DNA of 64,000 bases, from positions 28,653,098 to 28,717,097 of the forward strand of contig OY540812.1 in assembly GCA_961205875.1 (NCBI GenBank), given 5' to 3'. Below, piece after piece: positions 34,936-45,871 of this stretch. Each line of letters begins with the position of its first letter. Position 1 is the stretch's first letter. The position numbers and the translations under genes are program-made. This DNA is from Sialis fuliginosa (Eukaryota; Arthropoda; Insecta; Megaloptera; Sialidae). The notes below the pieces were generated by a model. It was not told the origin of the DNA and did no database searches. It worked only from the letters and a program-made list of their open reading frames with translations.

Positions 34936-35242
34936 GGGTACTGGCACTAATTCTAGACGCTTTAAGATCAAGGTATACTGTTTTTTAGGAATTGATGGGC
35001 TTCTTTTTGTAATTCCCATTAACTCATGTTAATAACACAAGTTTTTTTTAAATTATAGCATTTTATTTTGTCTATGTTTTTCCTCAGTAATAGATAAAGT
35101 AAAACCAGTAATGAGCACCCAGTGATGGGCACTTGCTAATGATTACAAAATAATATGTACTATGATACAGAAGTTATAAAATAAATAATCGCAAAATTTG
35201 AAACAATATAAAGCAGATGGTATGATAATAATATTTAGAATC
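34936..35242 (+). mobile_element. Family B element, right-truncated copy
   Basis: Starts GGGTACTGGCACTAAT. It carries AACTCATGTTAATAAC, TAATAGATAAAGTAAAACCA, ATGAGCACCCAGTGATGGGC and CACTTGCTAATGATTACAAA, then stops matching near 35242. It shows the empty site of the hAT at 15174. The minus-strand frame 35143-35331 crosses its edge and is spurious. Confidence 0.8.
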
Positions 35243-35825
35243 TTTTTTATAAAAATGTCAATACAACTTTTGTGGTAAAACATCCCCTTATGAAGTATAT
35301 ATAGAATCAGGCATCCTAAAATTCTAATCATCGTATATTATTTAGATACACGTGTTTTTTGTTTGACATTTAAATGTTATGTTTGACGGATGTATAGCAG
35401 AAAAATGTAGATTTAGAAAATAATAATCAGGCACATATAATATTTTCTAGTAAAATGATAAGGCTAATCAAATATACTCTACCGGTGTTTATTAGAATTC
35501 TTCGTTAATTAATTTCCTTTGTTGAATTTAGCACGAGGAAGCATTGTGCAATCATTTGGGCGATGTTTTATTGTCAGTTTGATTTTTATTACTAACAAGA
35601 CTAGTTGAATGCGCTCGTAACTTTTAAAATAAAAACAGTCCAAACAGCCATTTCTATAACCAAATAAATTATCCGAATGTAGGTATTCTCCAATACGTCA
35701 TGGAATAATCCAGCCGTTACTCTTGGCAATATCATGATTCTCTTCTCTGATTTTCTCATTAAATTTAATTAAATCAGAAATATGTGCTCAGAATACGGAA
35801 CTCTAGTAGATATTTCCACTACCTA
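35243..35825. other. Mostly unassigned; short family A fragment at 35518-35575
   Basis: TTGAATTTAGCACGAGGAAG then CATTGTGCAATCATTTGG (35522-35562) is the end region of family A in reverse. The rest is not recognised. Confidence 0.5.
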
Positions 35826-35827
35826 TA

Positions 35828-36435
35828 CAGGATGAGTTTTTTATCTTGAGATTGCTTAATATCTGCAAAAATAAGGATTTTTACGGAAAATGTTTAGTGC
35901 AAAAGTTTCAGGATTTAGAGATGCAAAAAAATTGGAGGTAAAAATTTTGACCTTGAGTGGATGTTTCAAAGTTATTTTAGGGTCATCTCATTTTTTTTAA
36001 TGTAAATCTATTTATTTTTTGCAGATTTGTATTTTGCAGAAAAGTAAACACCTTCAATCTGAACGTTATTTTTTTTACATAAAAATTTTTTTTCGCGTTC
36101 AAAAATTAGTTATTCTCCTTGACGTTTAAGAAAAAATGCAAATTAAAAAAATAATAGTTTGAGAATTTTTTAACGCTAAAAAAAAGAAAAAAATTACGTT
36201 TAAATTGTTTTTTTTAAGTGTTCACACAAAAGTTGTTTCCTTTACAAAATACAAATCTGCAAAAAAAATTGATTTTCATTTAAAAAAGATTGGTTGGCCC
36301 CAATATGACCTTGAAACCTACACTTAAGGTCAAAATTGTTACCTAAATCCGGAAACTTTTCTACCAAACATTTTCCGTAAAAATCCTTATTTTTTCAGAT
36401 ATTAGGCAGTCTCAAGATAAAAAAAAACTCATCCT
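35828..36435. mobile_element. Foldback element (608 bp), arms meeting near the centre, TA target site
   Basis: CAGGATGAGTTTTTTATCTT at the left and AAGATAAAAAAAAACTCATC then CTG at the right. The inverted match continues inward through ATAAGGATTTTTACGGAAAA and GCAGATTTGTATTTTG to about 36130, so nearly the whole element is a long hairpin. TA flanks both sides (35826-35827 and 36436-36437). No coding capacity. Confidence 0.9.
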
Positions 36436-36471
36436 GTAGATAAAACACCAGTATTGTATAGCAATATATCT

Positions 36472-36527
36472 TGTTCATCATGATTTCTTGATTATTAATT
36501 AACCAATAATCAAGAAATCATGATGAA
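36472..36527. repeat. Perfect 24-bp hairpin, 8-nt loop
   Basis: Arms 36472-36495 and 36504-36527 (GTTCATCATGATTTCTTGAT then TATT) are exact reverse complements around AATTAACC. It lies 36 bp past the foldback just to the left. Confidence 0.9.
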
Positions 36528-36556
36528 CTAAATTTTAACACAAATATTATAGTATA

Positions 36557-37381
36557 TAGGGTGAAGTGGGGTAAATGAAAACCTCATCGCTAATATTGTA
36601 TATTCAATATCTTGCTAATTTTTACTACATGGCTTTATAGTATTCCTTTTTGCTTAGGTGAATTGGTCTTCTATCGTAACAGATGGGTACATATTTATTT
36701 TCAAATTATGTTCGGTATTACATTTGAGCTAGTAAAATTTGCAAGCACTTTCAAATGGGATATCAAACTTATATGACAGTTCTCTTGGAGTTTCATGAAG
36801 TGTTTGACATGTTTCGCGCACACGTGGTAAGTAAACACCAACGGTATTATCACAATGGTGATGTTCTAAAAATTATATTGTAATATGTTGAAGTATCACT
36901 GCTCTAAATTCCGAAACAAATCCATAAATAATACCACAAAATTAATACCTTTATTTAAAATTGTTTGCGAGCTGGCCAATGTTAGCTAGTTTGTAATACC
37001 GGGACATTAGAGTTTCTAAATATTTTAACCACAATTAAAAATACGATCGTGACGTATTTCATTTACCCCAACGATTCGAGGCTAATACCTATAATAATAA
37101 TGAATACTATTATAAGTTATTTGCACATCAATGGCATACAAAATGTCGCATACATCAAAAATTAAGTAAATAAATACAGTACTGTATTAGAGTAGTAATA
37201 GAAAAAAAAATCTTTTTTTTTTTTATTGAAATCAGACAGCAACTTTTTGAGATATGAACTGGTTAGTAAGTAGTAAATAAAGTATTTAAAGCTTTCAAGA
37301 GATGGAAAACTACGTCGATTATGTAGAAAAAAATAATAGACCGTTATTACTTTTACTCCGGTATTTACCCACATTTTACTC
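36557..37381. mobile_element. TA-flanked MITE (825 bp) with GGGTGAAGTGGGGTAAAT ends, holding a family D insert
   Basis: Left end GGGTGAAGTGGGGTAAAT and right end ATTTACCCACATTTTACTC are inverted; TA lies on both sides (36555-36556 and 37382-37383). An inner CATTTACCCCAACGA (about 37064) repeats the terminal word. A family D MITE occupies 36719-37006. The minus-strand frame 37162-37374 lies within and is spurious. Confidence 0.75.
36719..37006 (+). mobile_element. Family D MITE, copy 2, TTA target duplication
   Basis: Starts TGTTCGGTATTAC and ends GTAATACCGGGACA, flanked by TTA at 36716-36718 and 37007-37009. Shares GCAAGCACTTTCAAATGGG, GTTTCATGAAGTGTTTGACA and TATCACTGCTCTAAATTCC with 18350-18678. 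Confidence 0.88.
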
Positions 37382-37495
37382 TATACATCTTTTAGAGATA
37401 CGCTTTATTCAGTTGTTATATATATACAGAGGGGTGCAAAAGTAGATATACAGTATTATATAAGTACATATTTATATCTACTATACAGGGTGAGT

Positions 37496-37730
37496 CATAT
37501 CAGGTGGAACAAACTTGAACAGTTGATTGAGAAAAATATTTCAAGGAAAAAAGTTCATATACATATATATATGCCCGAAAATTCTTCGTGAGGGAGCTAC
37601 CGATCCCCAAAAATTTAGCCTAAATTAGTTTTTATTTAATATTTTGAGAACCAATTGTGATGCAGTTATGAAATTTTATAATCGCTTTAGTATTAAACAC
37701 TTTTTAATACTAAACCGATTATAAAATTTG
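37496..37730 (+). mobile_element. Left arm of a CAGGGTG-type foldback, truncated
   Basis: TA|CAGGGTGAGTCATATC then AACTTGAACAG, GAGAAAAATATTTCAAGG, CGAAAATTCTTCGTGAGGG and TTAGTTTTTATTTAATATTT follow the left arm of 42343-43482 with changes. It ends in a small inverted pair, CTTTAGTATTAA / TTAATACTAAA (37685-37716). The right arm is absent. Confidence 0.75.
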
Positions 37731-37827
37731 TGTTTGTCTTGTCCTAAAACGGACAGATCGAGTGAAAATTTTGAAATCAGAGAACAATTTTTCTTTAAAA
37801 AACGATCGCAAAGCTTCTCGTATCTTA
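37731..37827 (+). mobile_element. Family A fragment
   Basis: TGTTTGTCTTGTCCTAAAAC, TTTGAAATCAGAGAACAATT and AACGATCGCAAAGCTTCTCG are the right part of family A, fused directly to the foldback arm. Confidence 0.75.
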
Positions 37828-38427
37828 AATAATAAACAACATAACAAAGATATAACGAATTTTATTCATTACTGAATAAAAATCACAATTACCATGAAAA
37901 ACTAAAATATGTCCAAAACTACAACAATCACTTGAATGCAATATTAAATTCAAGTCAAGTAAGCTTTGGAAGAAAGAATGGTTGATGTTTAAAAATTTTA
38001 TAATTATTAAAATTCGTTGCTTCTTTTGTTAAAGTAAAAATTTATCATATAATAAGATCAACTATTTACGAGAAATACGACAGTAAAGATAGTATTGCAG
38101 AATTACACTTAATTAACGCCGATTTAGCTAAAAATGGCGACGCTGTCATAACAAACCAGCAGCGTTGCACAAGCTGTATTCAGGTGAGACCATGCGAATT
38201 GCTATCATAGATCGAACAAATTAGGATTTTGTCGTGTCTTCCGAAAGGGTAATTCTCTGCACTACGGAATATGTCGAACGTGTCTGATCTAAACATAAAC
38301 CGTCACTGGACTCACATGAATATAGCTCGCGCATTGCCACTGACTTAAACAGGAGTATCTTTAACACACTATTCCATCTATATCAATGGTTGTCAAATCG
38401 TCGATCATAAGCTTCCGGTAAGCTAGT
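37828..38427. other. Unassigned segment, partly GC-richer
   Basis: 38100-38340 is less AT-rich. TATTCAGGTGAGACC near 38180 looks like a splice donor (CAG|GTGAG), but no open frame leads into it, so no exon is called. Confidence 0.35.
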
Positions 38428-38706
38428 TCAGAGGTGGGCAACCTTTTATATAACACGGGCCAGAATAAATTTACGTTTTGTTCGTGCGCCTTAGTAGTTA
38501 ATGGACACATTTTTGTTACTTGTATTATGTGTATTATATGTGTTTAATTTAAATAAGACGAATCATATCGAAAATTAAATAGTACAACTTTCCTTTTTCC
38601 TTATATGTTATGTGCTAACCTAATCCTATTCTTTCAAATTGTTTTTGAAAATATTTATTTATAATTTCTTCTAAAGATATCGCGGGCCTGAGGTTGCCCA
38701 CCGTTG
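38428..38706. mobile_element. Non-autonomous hAT element (279 bp)
   Basis: Ends CAGAGGTGGGCAACC and GGTTGCCCACCGTTG (13 of 15 paired). AGCTAGTT (38420-38427) and AGATAGTT (38707-38714) are an 8-bp duplication with one change. Inner words CGGGCC and GGGCCTG are also inverted. CAGNGGTGGGCAACC-type ends are common among hAT MITEs. Confidence 0.9.
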
Positions 38707-38748
38707 AGATAGTTTATAATACTAGCCAGTACGTATATTAGGTATAAT

Positions 38749-38963
38749 CACAGAGATAATATACATAGAGTAGATGAGTCATATGTTGTCTTTATCTAAT
38801 AGCCATGTGTATTTACTTTTACGGTTGTGTTTTATGTTTATGACAGGAAAAAACCTAACATGCATGACTAGATAAATACATCGATACCACCTAATTTGTC
38901 TTTTTTTTTTTTTTAGGACACTTTTCAGGTTGGCTCATCTACTCTATGTATAATATCTCTATG
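38749..38963. mobile_element. Non-autonomous hAT-like element (215 bp), perfect 8-bp target duplication
   Basis: Ends CACAGAGATAATATACATAG and CTATGTATAATATCTCTATG are inverted with two changes and the match extends through AGTAGATGAG. GGTATAAT flanks it at 38741-38748 and 38964-38971. Only 34 bp separate it (without duplications) from the previous hAT. Confidence 0.9.
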
Positions 38964-39034
38964 GGTATAATACAAATGTGTGGCTAACCGTGCTTATTAA
39001 ATTTGAAGACCGCTGATTCATAATTTATGAAATG

Positions 39035-39952
39035 TGCTTCCTCATAGAAGGAAGCTATGCGATTTCTATATTCAATTCTGAAACCAGAATAACTTCTATG
39101 TAGTCTCAGATTTCAAAATTTCCATTTCAAGTCAAAACAAATACTTTTATTTTCCTTATCTGTCCTCTAAACCCGGAACGAATTTAATTAAACTTGGTTA
39201 GTTCGTTCAGTCTGGCCATGTAAAATTCACGAAAATCGGATATTTCGAAAAAATATTTTTTTTTCTTCTATACCGGGTGTTTTTTTAAAGACTTTCCAGC
39301 GGATTATTTCCAAAATAACAAATTGTCAGAGAAAATGTTTCATAAAAAAGTTTCATTGTTTCGAGGGGGCTCAATACTAAGAATTTTTTTTTTGAATTTT
39401 TGAAGAAAAAAATTAAAAATAAATAAAATAAAATTCTCTGAGAATCATTACTTAATTCTAAGCACATTTTACCTTTTATGATTCTTTTTTTAAATTAATA
39501 GTTTTCGAGTAAGAAATTATTGAATATACAGAAACTTCTTTTTGTTTTGCTTCATATCATAAAAAATGCACATTTTCAGAAAAAAAGTTTCAGGTAAAAG
39601 TTGCTTATTTTTCCTCGTAAATTACGAATCTGCAACAAAAAATATAGGTTTAGATTTGAAAAAGAAAAGTTGAACCTGAAAACCCATTAAGGTGACCTTT
39701 TCAAGGTCAACCCATATTGTCAGTATTGATCCCCTCGAAACCATGAAATTTTTGTATGAAACATTTTCTTTGAAAATTCGTTGTCTTTAAAGTCTTTAAA
39801 AAAACACATCTCAAGAACGACATGTTTCTTGTTTGTAGAGCGTTAAATTTTCTATAAGAAAATTCATTACAACTTTTGTAATAAAATATTCTGTTACAAA
39901 GATATATCTTCCTTTGAATTTTGTACGAGGAAGCACTATGCACTGGCAGATG
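39035..39952 (-). mobile_element. Family A element, reversed diverged copy split by a foldback
   Basis: Starts TGCTTCCTCATAGAAGGAAG, runs through TTTCAAAATTTCCATTTCAA and AATTAAACTTGGTTAG to AAAATATTTTTTTTTCTTC, is interrupted by 39273-39808, and resumes TCTCAAGAACGACATG through TTTTGTACGAGGAAGCACTA to CACTGGCAGATG. The minus-strand frame 39707-39988 spans the junction and is spurious. Confidence 0.85.
39273..39808. mobile_element. Foldback element nested in family A (about 536 bp)
   Basis: Left CCGGGTGTTTTTTTAAAGAC and right CTTTAAAAAAACACA are inverted ends. The match continues through GAAAATGTTTCATA and TTTCGAGGGG / CCCCTCGAAA (about 110-bp arms). The left flank is TA; the right junction is decayed. 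It sits where other family A copies read TTTTTCAAGATATCTCAAG without a break. Confidence 0.85.
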
Positions 39953-40273
39953 TTTTTTTTTCAATTCATCCAATTTTAATTCCAGCAAACGTTATTGTAG
40001 TTGTTCGAACATACAAAGAGAATATTTTGCACATGACCTTTATTAAATCCAACTATCCAAATGTTTGATTGATTATCATTTTGATGACTGCCTGCGTTTT
40101 CAGCTGTTACTAATTATCCCGATGATTTGAAAATTGCTAGTTAATTACATTGTAGAGTTTTTTACAGAATGTAAAAAGGCGTTCCTTATCTAAAAAGCCT
40201 AATATTTAACAAATCTCCATGATATACATAGATCTCAATAACATAAAAATTGGATAATTATACAGTTTATTAA

Positions 40274-40549
40274 TTCCCGATATTATAAAGAAACTTGCTC
40301 AAAAGCTAACACTATCTGCGAGGTGTCAAATCGTTATGAATTCGCTCGGGATTTTAAAGCAGTGGTAATAAATGTATGTATTTTATGAGGTACACTTGTT
40401 AGCACTTAATTTAAATCGCGTATTTCTACTCACCGCGGTTATTCATATATACCATTTCATTCACTACATCTGTCAGTGAATTATCATTTATATTTAACAC
40501 CCCGTAGAAAGTGTTAGCACCCGAGCAAATTTCTTTATAATACCGGGCA
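40274..40549 (-). mobile_element. Family E MITE, copy 2 (276 bp), TAA target duplication
   Basis: Ends TTCCCGATATTATAAAG and CTTTATAATACCGGGCA. TAA at 40271-40273 and 40550-40552. Same ends as family D (CCGGTATTATAAA) but a different interior. Confidence 0.9.
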
Positions 40550-40552
40550 TAA

Positions 40553-41249
40553 GTTAAGCCATATCATAATTGTAACTCTACTCCTTTATTTGTTACAAAT
40601 TTTTAAAAGTTCATGAAACCTTAAATTTAGGAATTTTCAATCTCTTAAAACTATTGTTATTATACATTATAATCTTCAAATAAATGTCAACAATATGGTA
40701 TACTTCAATTTCAAGATTCTTACCAGCAACAGTTATATATAAAATTAAAGATAGTAAAATTCTCCACTAGTATTCGTATTTCAACGAGTAACGACTGTTT
40801 AAATTTTATAAAAACATTAATGTCTAATTTAATATTATTATTAATGTTGTCTTTTAATTGAAATTGTCGATCAATTATATTAATAAATTCAGACACTCAT
40901 TACTCGATGAAGTATGAATCTGACGAAAAATATGAATAGAGCTTTTTTAATTATCTTGAATTTTCTATATAAAAAAAAAATGACTTAAACATAAAAAATA
41001 CCTAGTTATTAAATATAATTATTATAGTATGTGACGAAAATTGCCTAAAACATAATGTTTTCTTGAAAATTAGCATTTTTGAAATAGATTTCTGCAATGG
41101 TATATCAGTTAACCACAGGTAGGAATTAATTTTAAAATTGTAGCGTTATTAGCATAAAAAGCCCCCAGGTATAACCGGAAACGTAATTATTACACCAATT
41201 TCATACTGCAGCGGAATAATCAGATTTTATGTAACATCGGATCAATATA
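40553..41249. other. AT-rich stretch, nothing recognised
   Basis: No supported feature. Confidence 0.45.
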
Positions 41250-41251
41250 TA

Positions 41252-41941
41252 GGGTGTTTGGTTCGACGATATGAATAATTTGAAGGAAGATAGAATCAGT
41301 CATTTGGAAGTTATTTAAGCAAATATACCTAAATATATACAAAGTACAACAGTTTTTTTTATATCGGTCATTTTAGTAAATTTAAAAAAAACAGATCTAT
41401 ACATATTAATGAAAAAAATGCAAAAGTTAAAGAGCCCATATTTTTCAAACATGAATTTTATATTACTTAAATGTTATTATGCTACACTATCAGATCAAAA
41501 TAAAATTTATGATAAAACAAAAACAAAAAATGGCTGCAGTTTAACATTTAAAAACTTTAATAAAATTATTTCTTTAAAAAATTATTTTATAAAATCAAGC
41601 ACACTACAGATGTTTAAATGGTTTTATAAACTGCTCTATTTTAAACCCTTTCGAAAAACCTACCATAATACCTACATGTTAAAAAAACTTACATTTATTT
41701 TAGAATAAGTAAGATTTTTACATTTTTCCAGTGTATATTTCCTAATATGCTATATTAACAAGTCATTATTAACGTGATGCAATTGCATTAACATGTATAA
41801 ATCTAGTTTTTTTCAAATTTACTAAAATGGCCGACATAAAAAAACAATTGCACTTTGTATATAGGTATATTTACTTAAATCACTTCCAAATGAGTCATTC
41901 AATCTTCCTTCAAATTATTCATATCACCGAACTAAACACCC
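41252..41941. mobile_element. Foldback element (690 bp), arms about 145 bp, TA target site
   Basis: GGGTGTTTGGTTCGACGATA at the left and ATCACCGAACTAAACACCC at the right. Arms 41252-41394 and 41803-41941 also share GAATAATTTGAAGGAAGAT and ATTTTAGTAAATTT. TA on both sides (41250-41251 and 41942-41943). The 99-codon frame 41409-41708 fills the spacer. It is Lys/Asn/Phe-rich with no recognised domain, and I do not call it a gene. Confidence 0.88.
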
Positions 41942-42149
41942 TAAAGGCGTCATAGATATTACAAAATGACAATTTGCCGATGGGTCAGCTCGCGGCATGG
42001 GTAATTAGTTTCGAGGAGATATAATTAAGTTTTCTCATTGATTCACAAAAGGTTCTTGTATAGGTTAATAACAATTGGCTGCAGAGGTATATCTTTATGA
42101 AACTTGTTGACTAGTAATTGATCCCTTATAAAAATTGAAAGGTCATCAA

Positions 42150-42325
42150 AAAAATGTGTTTTTTTTAATATCTCAATCTTCTTTCTCATCTTGGGAAATT
42201 TTTAGATAGTATTAAATTTTCTAAAAAAGGACATAGCAAAAACTTTTGTAGTATAATATTCCCTCTTTTTATACCATTTTGAAGAGTATAGTATAGCACG
42301 AAAAAATACTATTCACTTGGTAAAC
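42150..42325 (-). mobile_element. Family A fragment, strongly diverged
   Basis: AATATCTCAATCTTC, AAACTTTTGTAGTATAATAT and AGCACGAAAAAATACTATTC then ACTTGGTAAAC track the right half of reversed family A copies with many changes. Confidence 0.5.
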
Positions 42326-42342
42326 TTTTTTCTGACCATATA

Positions 42343-43482
42343 CAGGGTGATTCAGCACTGTCGTGCCAAACTTGAACGGTACATCGAGAAAAATATTTTA
42401 AGCAGAAAACATTATATAAACATGTGTCCGGAAATTTGTCATGAGGGGGCTACAGCCCTCCAAAGATTTTACTCAAAATTAGTTTTTATTTAATATCTGG
42501 AGACCCCATTGTACTAAAGTTATGAAATTTGATACAGTATTAATAAGTGTTATCGATTTCCAGTATTGAACAATTATAATTTAGATCAGGGCTGTATAGG
42601 GCCAGTGGGCCCATCGATTTTTATCTAGAATTTTTTTGTTCTTTAATTTTTTCCTGAATTAGACATTTGAATAAGATTGTATGGCACAAAATACACAAAA
42701 ATATACTTTGCTCATTTATCATAGGATAAACCGTTTACGAGAAATATCGATGCAAAAGAAAGGATGCAGAATTTTACTTAATACGGATGCTTCAAATTAA
42801 ACAAAATAAATTTATATTTCTGTTATTTGATTAAAGGTAAGAAAAAAGTTCATATACATATATCACCTAATACGTGTCCTCTTAGACCTATAGCCAGTTC
42901 TATTAATGTTGCAAGTAATTTACTAACATAACTAGAAAGCGATACTTAAAATGGCTATGAATTTTTGGAGGTATTTTTTTTTTCTTATTTTTTATCATAG
43001 AACAAGAATATAAAATTATTTTTTGTAATTTGAAGCATCCGTATTAAGTAAAATTCTGCATCCTTTCTTTTGCATCGATATTTCTCGTAAACGGTTTATC
43101 CTATGATAAATGAGCAAAGTATATTTTTGTGTATTTTGTGCCATACAATCTTATTCAAATGTCTAATTCAGAAAAAAATTAAAGAACAAAAAAATACTAG
43201 ATAAAAATCGATGGGCCCACAGGCCCCATACAGCCCTGATCTAAATTATAATTGTTCAATACTGGAAATCGATAACACTTATTAATACTGTATCAAATTT
43301 CATAACTTTAGTACAATGGGGTCTCCGGATATTAAATAAAAACTAATTTTGAATAAAATCTTTGGAGGGCTGTAGCTCCCTTACGAAAAATTTCCGGACA
43401 CATGTTCATATAATGCTTTTTGCTTAAAATATGTCTCTTAATTTACTGTTCAAGTTTGGCATGACAGTACTAAATCACCCTG
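42343..43482. mobile_element. Foldback element (1140 bp), arms about 455 bp, TA target site
   Basis: Left CAGGGTGATTCAGCACTGTC and right TGACAGTACTAAATCACCCTG-type ends. Arms 42343-42799 and 43027-43482 are very similar throughout (for example ACGGATGCTTCAAATT against AATTTGAAGCATCCGT, and CGGTTTATCCTATGAT on the right). Spacer about 227 bp. TA at 42341-42342 and 43483-43484. No coding capacity. Best-preserved member of its family here; pieces of relatives lie at 6826, 12590 and 37496. Confidence 0.93.
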
Positions 43483-43484
43483 TA

Positions 43485-44519
43485 TATCTCATTGCTCGTA
43501 TTCTACATAGAATTATTTCAAAATCAACTTATTTAATATAGTTGTTCACATTTTCTATCTTATGATAATTTTGTCGAAAATTATAAAGCAATGGATTTTG
43601 CATTTTAATTGAATTTTTTTGTTGCTTGAGGAAATTATAGATCGAAGTGTCTTATAATGTTATTATAAAAAGTTTTAGTGGGCGTAAATATAAAAATCTA
43701 TAATTTCCTTTGCATGTGACACTGAAATTTTATTTTTTTCTGAAAAATATACAAATCATAACAAGTGCTTATATATATTGTACCTATAATATTATTATTA
43801 TATAATATTAGAATGTGTCAAAGAATACAATGAAATTATTTTTAGTACTTTTCGTGACCTTTTTATTCTTTTGTTCGGCAGTTTTTTTATAAAATTTAAA
43901 TCTTATGAAAAATTCTATAAATATCTTAATTGTATTATTTTGGTAATTCTAAGCCCTTTTTATTCTTTGCAAATTTTTATAAAAGTTGATCATAAAATGT
44001 TTCGGTGTCTCTATAGGAAAAACTATGAATTTTCATAGGTTGCACCCATTATAATATGTATAATTAATTTTCTAATTTTTTATCTTAAATAACTAAAAAA
44101 AGCTGCCCATCTCTGGACTTTGTGCTCATCGGAACTTTTGATCAGCAAGTAAGGAATTACATCACACCAATTTGACTGTACCCTAATTTATATTGATTTT
44201 ATGCTGAGTCCTTTGTGAAAATAATTAAATAAATAAATAAATTATTAAGAACGCCAAATGCTTAATATCTCACGGCGGTATGACACAGACAATAATAAAT
44301 CGTTTTACAAAACCATAACGAAAACCAGTGATACATTTTCAATTGATATAAACGCGAAGCAAGTGAAATGATTAAACCCTCAAACGAAACTCAAATACTC
44401 AATTAATCGAATCAAAATCGATAAGTATACAAATTTGCGTCTTTTTCTTTTGAGGTTTTGTTGAGCCGTATGAAATTTCAAATGCGGATATATTTATTTT
44501 ATCAAAGGAAGCGTTGAAA
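43485..44519. other. AT-rich stretch, nothing recognised
   Basis: No supported coding frame or repeat copy. Confidence 0.45.
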
Positions 44520-44725
44520 ACAGCATTCAAACAAGCGCCGTTCACACCCACTCGTGACGTCCTACGCTCAATGCGCTACCCCCCCCCCCCCCAACCCTCT
44601 CTCACACACACACCTACCTCTAGCCACATTCACGGTGAAGCGTCAGGCCAGTTTAAATACGCTAAAATGCTAACACGGACGTGACATTGCGAGAAATTAC
44701 GGTGTCGTATAACAGGTGATATTTC
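44520..44725. other. GC-richer unassigned segment with a C14 run
   Basis: A sharp local rise in G+C: CACTCGTGACGTCCTACGCT, a C14 run at 44579-44592, CTCTCACACACACAC, then CGGACGTGACATTGCGAG and ATAACAGGTGATATTTC, which resembles a splice donor. It could be a promoter and first exon, but no open frame or TATA/initiator arrangement proves it. Confidence 0.3.
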
Positions 44726-45127
44726 TTAATTAATCAAAGTTTCTTGTCGTTGAACTTGCTATGAGTAATTTATGTCTGAATTCAACAATTTTTTCACTAT
44801 CATTATTAATTAATATGTCTTGTACTGACATCTTTCACCATTTTAGGTTTGATGCATATATTTCTCTATAAAAAAATTATGTTTAATCTATTCTAATGCC
44901 TAAGATGTATTTCTTATTAACACCTGAGTATATTACTTTTTATTTCATACGTTATTTTATAGGCAATATAATTATCATTTTTATAGTTTTTAGAATTTAT
45001 GTCTGTTCCGTACCTCAAAAAGAAAAAAACAACTCTTATATTGATTTTTTTTAAATATATGTTACTCCCGAGTCAAAATCTGACGATGGACTTCAAAAAA
45101 ACGCCAATCAAAAGAGAAACATAAAAA

Positions 45128-45856
45128 CATCTGCCAAGTAAATGCACAGTGCTTCCTCGTGCTAAATTCACTAAAGATAATTAATTATTCAACAATTTAA
45201 ATAAAAACTGATGCTCAGATAAATTGCTTAGAATTTAATTACAATTTAATTTTTATACAATTTTACTAAAAAATATTAGTTCGAAATTGTTCTTAAGACG
45301 CACCTGATTATTTTTTCATATATTTTTAATTTTTTGACAATTTCAATCTAAATCTAAAATTATGCAAATGTCAAATTGACATTTAAAACGTCAAAATGAC
45401 AGTTAATATATCAATGTAAATATCAATTTAAAAAAAAAAAACAGAACATAAGATAAATTGAGATAAATCTTTGTAAGGGAATACTTTAAAACAAAGGTTG
45501 TAGACCCATATTATAGAAAATTTAATGCTCTACAAAAAATATTCTATAAAATTTTCACGTAACATATGTCGTTCTTGAGATATCTTGAAAAAATAAATAT
45601 TTTGGGATGTCCCCCTACCCCTTAAACACGATTTTGATAATTTCGAAATGAGACCGTCTTCAAGCCAGACCCAACCATCCGACAATAATATTGGTTCACG
45701 GACGAACGGACAGACAGACAGACACGGAACGAAAAGTGTTTGTCTTGACGTGAAACGGAAAGATCAATTTAAAATTTTGAAATCGGAGAACATTTTTTTT
45801 GTCTCAATTCTAAACGATCACAAAGCTTCTCGTATCTTCGATATTGCGAGGAAGCA
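45128..45856 (+). mobile_element. Family A element, full-length copy (729 bp)
   Basis: CATCTGCCAAGTAAATGCAC, GTGCTTCCTCGTGC through ATTAGTTCGAAATTGTTC, CAAATTGACATTTAAAACG, GAGATATCTTGAAAAAATAA, an ACAGACAGACAGAC tract, GACGTGAAACGGAAAGATC to ATTGCGAGGAAGCA. The open frame 45648-45956 covers its right end and is not a gene. Confidence 0.9.
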
Positions 45857-45871
45857 AAAACTTGTTAAGAA

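Noticed and set aside
38178..38192. CAG|GTGAGA splice-donor look-alike
   Set aside because: No open reading frame of useful length leads into it and no acceptor partner could be matched; chance occurrence is likely in 64 kb.
41409..41708. 99-codon open frame
   Set aside because: It fills the spacer of a foldback element, is dominated by Lys, Asn, Phe and Tyr from AT-rich codons, and shows no domain.
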